From assembly GCA_002392545.1 (NCBI GenBank), contig DGHF01000108.1, positions 1 to 9,108 on the forward strand: DNA of 9,108 nt. Direction: 5' to 3'. Shown here in pieces: positions 5,402 through 9,108 of the stretch (position 1 is its first letter; every line of letters starts with the position of its first letter). The DNA comes from Ruminococcus sp. UBA3855 (GTDB taxonomy: Bacteria; Bacillota; Clostridia; Oscillospirales; Ruminococcaceae). The notes beneath the pieces were generated by a model. It worked only from the letters and a program-made list of their open reading frames with translations. It did no database searches and was not told where the DNA came from. The position numbers were made by a program, and so were the translations under genes.

Positions 5402-5651
5402 TGAAAGCGGAAGAAATGAGGAAAATTTCAAATAATTATGTTTCCATCAAAGCTGAAAAACAGTTAGAGAAATTTGAAAAAGAAATCAGATTAGCCGCTG
5501 AAGATGGAAAAAAATCAGTCATAGTTTACTCATCTATCTTGCAACAGGTTTATGTCCAATTGCAAAATAACGGCTATGCAGTTGAAGAGTTGCCAACAGG
5601 TTACAATGAATCAGCAATAAAAATTAGCTGGTGAGGTGAGTGCGGTATGAT
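5384..5651 (+). repeat. 19-bp direct repeats bracketing the small gene at 5398-5634
   Basis: GAGGTGAGTGCAGTATGAT at 5384-5402 recurs at 5633-5651 with a single change (A5395 to G5644). Each copy holds a ribosome binding site and the start codon of the following gene, and the two copies are 249 bp apart. Between them lies a complete 78-residue gene whose base composition is poorer in G+C than its neighbours. Removing one repeat unit would join the 5057-5401 gene directly to the 5647-6003 gene through an ATGA overlap. The feature spans both repeats and the cassette. Confidence 0.85.
5398..5634 (+). CDS. Small phage protein of unknown function in a repeat-flanked cassette
   Basis: The 78-residue product is mostly one long charged helix (MRKISNNYVSIKAEKQLEKFEKEIRLAAEDGKK in pieces, 7-39) followed by VIVYSSILQQVYVQLQNNGYAVEELP and a terminal IKISW. 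The outline 'helix, AA--GK-S---, helix, L---GY-V, I-W' is a recurring one among small Firmicute phage proteins of unknown role. It is not a known neck component. The start is ATGATG at 5398-5403, overlapping the preceding TGA (5399-5401), with GGAGGTGAG at 5383-5391. Hand counts give 17/60 and 20/60 G+C for 5401-5460 and 5461-5520, against 27/60 at 5821-5880 in the next gene. The 19-bp repeats at both ends suggest acquisition as a cassette. Confidence 0.75.
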   Translation: MMKAEEMRKISNNYVSIKAEKQLEKFEKEIRLAAEDGKKSVIVYSSILQQVYVQLQNNGYAVEELPTGYNESAIKISW

Positions 5652-6003
5652 TCATTTTACTGGAATCACGTTTGACCCGAATTTCAAAGAAAACGCTGAA
5701 AAGAATTTCAGTCAGGCTCAACAATATATTGACAGTGAAGTCCTGCGACTGTCTGACCCTTATGTGCCGTTTGACACTGGTATGCTGAAAAAGTCTGGCA
5801 TTGCAGGGACGGTATTAGGTTCGGGAGTTGTCGAATATACAGCTCCCTACGCTCGAAAACAGTACTACGAAAATTCTGGACGTGGGAAAGAGGGTTTGCA
5901 GGCTTCTGGCGGTATCACTGGACTGCGTGGGAAACTTTGGTTCGAACGGATGAAAGCTGACCACAAAAAAGAAATCCTGCAAGGTCTGAAAAATTTCAAG
6001 TGA
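5647..6003 (+). CDS. Neck/tail-completion protein (minor capsid protein, Minor_capsid_2-like)
   Basis: The 118-residue product has an N-terminal helix (13-35), the motif DPYVPFDTGMLKKSG (37-51), a strand pair, and APYARKQYYENSG (66-78), followed by WFERMKADHKKEILQGLKN. The pattern 'YVP-DTG-L--S ... Y--PYA--QYY' is the hallmark of the minor capsid 2/HK97 gp10-like family (PF11114 type), head-proximal tail-completion proteins placed between head closure and tail terminator. The ATG at 5647 follows GAGGTGAG (5633-5640) by 6 nt, within the second copy of the 19-bp repeat. It ends FKNFK-type (LKNFK) at TGA 6001-6003. Confidence 0.85.
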   Translation: MIHFTGITFDPNFKENAEKNFSQAQQYIDSEVLRLSDPYVPFDTGMLKKSGIAGTVLGSGVVEYTAPYARKQYYENSGRGKEGLQASGGITGLRGKLWFERMKADHKKEILQGLKNFK

Positions 6004-6026
6004 GAGGAGGATACCATTTCAAGTGA
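5993..6026 (+). repeat. 11-bp direct repeat at a gene junction
   Basis: ATTTCAAGTGA occurs at 5993-6003, where it ends the neck gene (TGA stop), and again at 6016-6026, where its GTG is the likely start of the tail-terminator gene. The copies are 23 nt apart with AGAGGAGG between them. It looks like a short tandem duplication that separated a former GTGA stop/start overlap and gave the second gene its present start. Confidence 0.6.
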
Positions 6027-6436
6027 AACCCTTAATTGAGTGTGTGCGTGATTATATCATGCAGTTTCCAGAGCTGAAAGACGGCTGTCTGATGGTGGAC
6101 TATCTGAGCAGTGAGGGCATTGAATACACGGTTGACTCCATTCCGTGCGACCCGATTTACAAGCGTTACACGGACGGCGGTTGTCTGAAACAATTCTTGT
6201 TCGTGTTCGGCAGTCGGGAATTTTATGGGGCGGACGTTTTGGAATGTATCGCAAATTTGGGCTTTTATGAGAAGTTCGAAGATTGGATTATGAGAAATAA
6301 TTTGAATGACGTTTTGCCCGATTTGGACGGCAGAAACGCTATTTTTATTGAAACAACGACAAAGGCGTATCTTTTGAGTGCAGATGAAAATTTAGCACGG
6401 TATCAAATTCAACTACGCTTGGTTTATGAGGAGTGA
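6023..6436 (+). CDS. Probable tail terminator (Minor_capsid_3-like), GTG start
   Basis: The 137-residue product starts KPLIECVRDYIMQFPEL with an amphipathic helix. It then has VDYLSSEGIEYTVDSIPCDPIYKRYTDGG in pieces (25-53) and LKQFLFVFGSREFYG, and ends in ENLARYQIQLRLVYEE. The combination 'Y.....YSI...P..P....Y.dG.....-F.F..R' is typical of minor capsid 3/tail terminator proteins of lactic and clostridial phages, which cap the tail tube and join it to the neck. Position before the tail tube gene agrees. I use the GTG at 6023: no ATG precedes it in frame after the stop, and AGAGGAGG at 6003-6010 serves it with a rather long 12-nt spacer. The next in-frame ATG (6059) would remove the conserved-looking first helix. 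Confidence 0.78.
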   Translation: MKPLIECVRDYIMQFPELKDGCLMVDYLSSEGIEYTVDSIPCDPIYKRYTDGGCLKQFLFVFGSREFYGADVLECIANLGFYEKFEDWIMRNNLNDVLPDLDGRNAIFIETTTKAYLLSADENLARYQIQLRLVYEE

Positions 6437-6441
6437 TTTTT

Positions 6442-6960
6442 ATGAACAATATTGGAACTTTGAAAAGCAGGCACAAAAAACTTGTGTTCTATGGCGTGAC
6501 TACGACAAGCGGACAGGCTACTACGACAACTTTTTACAGAATGACAGGGTTTACCAGCCTTCCGCAAAATAAAAATCCGAAAGAGCACACCAGACAATAC
6601 GTCGATGAGGAATTTGAACGCTCTGACATTGTCGGCTATGCACCCGAAATTCCGTACAACTTTGACCGTCATGACGGAAATAAAGTTCATGAAGATATTG
6701 TCAATATTACTGATAATGAATTGATTGGGGCTGATGCTGTCCGCACTCTGATTGTCGTCGATATTGACGACGGTTCGGCAATCAAGAGGGATTATTCTGT
6801 CGTTCCGGACGGCGAAGGCGACGACATCAATGTTTATACCTATTCCGGCAATTTCAAGGCGAACGGGGAAAAGATTTTCGGTACTGCTACCAGCTCCGAC
6901 AACTGGCAGACCATCACTTTCACGGAATCTGTCACTGGAACTGGCACAGGCAATCCGTAA
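6442..6960 (+). CDS. Major tail protein (tail tube)
   Basis: The 172-residue product is strand-rich with a Thr-rich loop (GVTTTSGQATTTTFYRM) and KNPKEHTRQYVDEEFERSD, where the chain turns to the conserved 'Y-DE--E-SD--GY-P-I-Y-FD' segment. It ends in a flexible GTGTGNP tail. This is the usual layout of Firmicute siphophage tail tube proteins, and it stands directly before the two tail-chaperone genes. I choose the ATG at 6442, 8 nt after GGAG (6430-6433), rather than the GTG at 6433, which lies inside that ribosome binding site and overlaps the preceding stop (6434-6436). It makes the stacked hexamer rings of the non-contractile tail. Confidence 0.85.
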   Translation: MNNIGTLKSRHKKLVFYGVTTTSGQATTTTFYRMTGFTSLPQNKNPKEHTRQYVDEEFERSDIVGYAPEIPYNFDRHDGNKVHEDIVNITDNELIGADAVRTLIVVDIDDGSAIKRDYSVVPDGEGDDINVYTYSGNFKANGEKIFGTATSSDNWQTITFTESVTGTGTGNP

Positions 6961-6982
6961 TTGATGGGGGAGGAATTTTAAG

Positions 6983-7378
6983 ATGAACCATAAAAATTGG
7001 GAAATTAACGGATGTACTCTGTTTTTTGATGCCGAAGACCTCGAAAGTATGGAACGCTATGAAAATGCATTTGACTTACTCAACGAAGAAGACAAGCAAC
7101 GCCCGAAAGATGGCAGAGCATCTCAAAGAATCCGCTCTTATTGTGAGATGTATCACAACTTGTATGACCGCATTTTCGGCAATGGGACAGCCGAAAAGAT
7201 ATTCCAGAGTGTTCCCATGAATGTGGAAGCTTATGACAATATTTATTTCAGTTTCCTTGAATTTATCCGCAATCAGGGCATTGAAGCAGGTCAGCGAAAG
7301 GCGGAACGCATTGACAGAATGAGAAAATTCACTCCGAACCGTCAGCAAAAACGGCATCACAAATATCATAAAAGATGA
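6983..7378 (+). CDS. Tail assembly chaperone, G-type (DUF6673-like)
   Basis: The 131-residue protein starts KNWEINGCTLFFDAEDLESMERYENAFDLL in pieces, is mostly helical, and has SQRIRSYCEMYHNLYDRIFGNGTAEKIF (47-74). The 'ING..L.FD..D.E..E.YE.A ... IR..C......D.iFG.GT' outline fits DUF6673, a family found between tail tube and tape measure. The position matches lambda gpG, which binds the tape measure before tube assembly. The C-terminus (KFTPNRQQKRHHKYHKR) is strongly basic. The ribosome binding site GGGGGAGG (6966-6973) is 9 nt before the ATG. The stop overlaps the next gene. An in-frame TAA at 7369-7371 rules out a simple -1 fusion to that gene. Confidence 0.8.
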   Translation: MNHKNWEINGCTLFFDAEDLESMERYENAFDLLNEEDKQRPKDGRASQRIRSYCEMYHNLYDRIFGNGTAEKIFQSVPMNVEAYDNIYFSFLEFIRNQGIEAGQRKAERIDRMRKFTPNRQQKRHHKYHKR

Positions 7379-7968
7379 TGAGTCTATTCTATGAGTCATT
7401 TCCCGAAGTCGTTCAAGTGGACGGAAAAGAATACCCAATTGTAACAGATTTTCGGGAGTGGATTCGATTTGCGGACATGGTTTCCAGTAGGGAAATTGAC
7501 GAACAGGAGAAAGTTTTTCTCATGATGCAATGGTTTCTCAATCCGCCAAAATCTATGCAAAAACCGCAGATTGATGCACTTTTTTCATTTTATCGTGCGG
7601 ATGATTTAGAATTGCATCCAGTCAAATCGGAGGTTGACGAAAACGAAACTCCTGTTATCAGAAAACCGCCTTTGTTCGATTGGTGCATTGATGCGAAATT
7701 CGTGCTTGGTGATTTTCGACGATATTACAATATCAATTTGTTGACAGTCAAATATCTGCATTGGTGGGAGTTTCGGAGTTTATTCAATGCCCTGCCAGAT
7801 GACAGCAATTGTCAGAAACGGATTGCCTATCGTGCAACAGATTTGTCGAAAATCAAGGACAAATCCGAACGGAAACGGATTGCGAAAATTCAGAGGGAAA
7901 TTGCAATTCCCTATCTGACCGAAGAAGAGGAAGAATATCAATTAGGTGATATGCTATGGAATTTGTAA
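7375..7968 (+). CDS. Bacteriophage Gp15-family protein (second tail assembly chaperone)
   Basis: The 197-residue product begins MMSLFYESFPEVVQVDGKEY and has DFREWIRFADMVSS (25-38), FDWCIDAKFVLGDFRRYYNINL (100-121) in pieces and LHWWEFRSLFNALPDDSNCQKRIAYRATDL. This is the pattern of the Gp15 family (PF06854, named for Listeria phage A118), where an internal 'F.....Y.iDL.....lHWW.F..Ll..L' is conserved. The gene lies between the G-type chaperone and the tape measure, the place of gpT, so a tail-assembly role is inferred. Start ATGATG (7375-7380) overlaps the previous TGA (7376-7378), and no Shine-Dalgarno is visible, so translation is probably coupled. The last 13 nt overlap the zinc-ribbon gene. 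Confidence 0.85.
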   Translation: MMSLFYESFPEVVQVDGKEYPIVTDFREWIRFADMVSSREIDEQEKVFLMMQWFLNPPKSMQKPQIDALFSFYRADDLELHPVKSEVDENETPVIRKPPLFDWCIDAKFVLGDFRRYYNINLLTVKYLHWWEFRSLFNALPDDSNCQKRIAYRATDLSKIKDKSERKRIAKIQREIAIPYLTEEEEEYQLGDMLWNL

Positions 7969-8144
7969 AAAAATCAGTACCAATGCCACCCATTGAACGG
8001 CATTGGTATTATTGTCCACACTGTGGAGCCAAAACAATTTTATACGATAATACGGCAAATTCCAGCGGTGTCTTTCTCAAATGTACAAGGGGATGCGGTC
8101 AGGAATTTGAATTGAAAATCAAAGACGGAATACTTGCACATTGA
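7956..8144 (+). CDS. Small zinc-ribbon protein (Com / Cys_rich_KTR-like)
   Basis: The 62-residue product carries CPHC at 20-23 and CTRGC at 43-47, a four-cysteine zinc ribbon. The sequence WYYCPHCGAKTILYD (17-31) recalls the Cys_rich_KTR family (PF14205) and, more distantly, the Mu Com zinc finger, which binds mRNA. The second knuckle is CxxxC rather than CxxC. The ATG at 7956 lies inside the end of the Gp15 gene, with AGGTGAT about 6 nt upstream. A ten-base-pair hairpin starts 22 nt into the gene (7978-8008), just after a run of seven A. A nucleic acid-binding or regulatory role is possible, as is a small structural zinc protein. I would not decide between them. Confidence 0.75.
   Translation: MEFVKKSVPMPPIERHWYYCPHCGAKTILYDNTANSSGVFLKCTRGCGQEFELKIKDGILAH
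7978..8008 (+). repeat. 10-bp hairpin behind an A7 run near the start of the zinc-ribbon gene
   Basis: TACCAATGCC (7978-7987) pairs perfectly with GGCATTGGTA (7999-8008) around an 11-nt loop. Two further outer pairs (one G-U) are possible. It begins 4 nt after the run of seven A at 7967-7973, which lies as A AAA AAA in the zinc-ribbon frame, and 9 nt after the Gp15 stop. No T-run follows, so it is not an intrinsic terminator. A translational effect on the zinc-ribbon gene is the most natural use, if it has one. Confidence 0.6.
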
Positions 8145-8184
8145 GCCTGTGAGCCGTGCAAATCTGGAATGAGGAGGGATTTGT

Positions 8185-9108
8185 ATGGCTTTTGATGGTA
8201 CATTAAAATTTGATACTGCCATTGATAAAACTGGTTTTAAATTGGGGCTGGATAGTATCGGAAGTATCGCCAAAATGGGCATGGGTGCGGTTACTGCGGC
8301 GATTGGTGCGGCAACTGCCGGAATTTCTGCTCTTGGTGCAAAGGCAATTGAAAGTGGTAAAAGTTTTGAGGCTGGGATGTCTCAAATTCAAGCAACATTG
8401 GGCTTTTCTATTGCAGATGTTGCTAATAATGTCAATGGTGCATCTGAAACAATGGAAAAGCTTTCCCAAAAAGCGGAAGAAATGGGGCGAAAAACCGCCT
8501 TTTCTGCAACACAAGCCGCTGAAGGTCTGAATACCATTGCTATGGCTGGCTACGGTGCGGAAGATGCCGTTTTGATGATTGAAAACGGTTTAAATCTCGC
8601 ATCTGCTGGGCATTTACAGCTTGACCAAGCTATGAAATATGTCACTGGCTCAATGAAAGGCTTTACCAAAGAAGCTGAAAAATTGGGTGATGCAGAAGCA
8701 CAATCCGCCTATTTTGCGGACATTATCGCCCAAGGTGCTACTATGGCGGCAACTGATGTCAATCAATTGGGTGAAGCGTTCTCTGGTGTGGCAGCAACGG
8801 CAAACGGTTATAATCAAACTGCACAGGCGACGGAAGTCGCTTTATTGCGATTGGCGGAACAAGGAATCGTTGGTTCGGAAGCGGCTACTCATTTGAGCCA
8901 ATTGATGAAAGACCTTTACACCCCTACCGACCAAGCAAAAGAAGCTTTCGAAGAATTGGGGGTCACTGTCTACGACGAAACAACAGGAATGCAGAAAGAT
9001 GTCAATACTGTTGTTGATGAAATCAATGCAAAACTGGATGAAATCAGAACAGCAAGTCCTGAGGGAATCGCAAAAGCCGCAGACTTGATGACCTCGGGGA
9101 TGAGTTCA
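8185..9108 (+). CDS. Tape measure protein, TP901 family, N-terminal 308 residues (runs off the window)
   Basis: The frame is open from the ATG at 8185 to the window edge with no stop. The ATG lies 6 nt after GAGGAGGG (8171-8178). The N-terminus MAFDGTLKFDTAIDKTGFK is followed by a hydrophobic Gly/Ala helix (about 28-54). The TP901 core comes next: SFEAGMSQIQATLG (60-73), KLSQKAEEMGRKTAFSATQAAEGLN (92-116, in pieces), IAMAGY, and LNLASAGHLQLDQA. This matches the phage tail tape measure family TIGR01760/PF10145. The protein sets tail length, occupies the tube lumen and is ejected ahead of the DNA. Tail length cannot be estimated because the 3' part is missing. The 40-nt gap before it holds only the ribosome binding site. 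Confidence 0.93.
   Translation, partial: MAFDGTLKFDTAIDKTGFKLGLDSIGSIAKMGMGAVTAAIGAATAGISALGAKAIESGKSFEAGMSQIQATLGFSIADVANNVNGASETMEKLSQKAEEMGRKTAFSATQAAEGLNTIAMAGYGAEDAVLMIENGLNLASAGHLQLDQAMKYVTGSMKGFTKEAEKLGDAEAQSAYFADIIAQGATMAATDVNQLGEAFSGVAATANGYNQTAQATEVALLRLAEQGIVGSEAATHLSQLMKDLYTPTDQAKEAFEELGVTVYDETTGMQKDVNTVVDEINAKLDEIRTASPEGIAKAADLMTSGMSS

Noticed and set aside
6433..6441. GTG at 6433 as the tail tube start
   Set aside because: It overlaps the GGAG that would serve it. The ATG at 6442 has a proper 8-nt spacer.
7340..7380. Programmed -1 frameshift joining the G-type chaperone to the Gp15 gene, as in lambda G/GT
   Set aside because: The Gp15 frame contains a TAA at 7369-7371 before its ATG, and CAA AAA at 7346-7351 is not a proper slippery heptamer. 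Overlapping ATGATG coupling explains the junction.
1..9108. CRISPR arrays, tRNA or rRNA genes, insertion sequences, attachment sites
   Set aside because: I saw no regularly spaced repeats, cloverleaf-like sequence, transposase motifs or integrase-associated repeats in the window.

Overview
The window is part of the late (virion structure) operon of a tailed, siphovirus-like phage or prophage from a low-to-mid G+C Firmicute. A gut-type clostridial host (Ruminococcaceae or Lachnospiraceae-like) is my best guess. The reasons are strong AGGAGG-type ribosome binding sites at most genes, a sigma-A promoter that matches the Firmicute consensus closely, and structural families typical of clostridial and lactic-acid-bacterial phages. 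There are no integration, replication or lysis genes, so the window cannot distinguish a prophage from a free phage.

Layout, left to right, + strand unless stated: the 3' end of an unidentified upstream gene (2-181); a minor capsid protein with an unusual N-terminus and a C-terminal HEMGH metallopeptidase-like domain (178-2037); two small unknown proteins (2034-2210 and 2250-2390); a 68-residue gene on the opposite strand with its own consensus promoter (2382-2588, -); a strong 12-bp-stem terminator (2663-2690); a small unknown protein (2715-2951); scaffold (3031-3540); major capsid protein (3553-4653); head-tail connector (4650-5060); probable head-closure protein (5057-5401); a small non-structural cassette gene (5398-5634); neck/tail-completion protein (5647-6003); probable tail terminator (6023-6436); tail tube protein (6442-6960); two tail-assembly-chaperone-type proteins (6983-7378 and 7375-7968); a zinc-ribbon protein (7956-8144); and the first 308 residues of a TP901-type tape measure protein (8185 to the window edge).

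The genes from 3031 rightward form the usual assembly order: scaffold and coat build the procapsid, the connector and closure proteins finish the head, and the terminator, tube, chaperones and tape measure build a long non-contractile tail. Many junctions are stop/start overlaps, which suggests translational coupling.

The accessory part is 1340-2700. It holds a minor capsid protein carrying an AT-rich putative zinc-protease domain (a possible MuF-type phage polymorphic toxin or injected effector), a tightly coupled small downstream gene (a possible immunity or partner protein), and an antisense 'moron' with a consensus promoter. A second accessory site is 5384-5651, where a small AT-rich gene sits between two nearly identical 19-bp repeats. 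Recombination between these would remove the gene and restore a direct stop/start overlap between the two neck genes.
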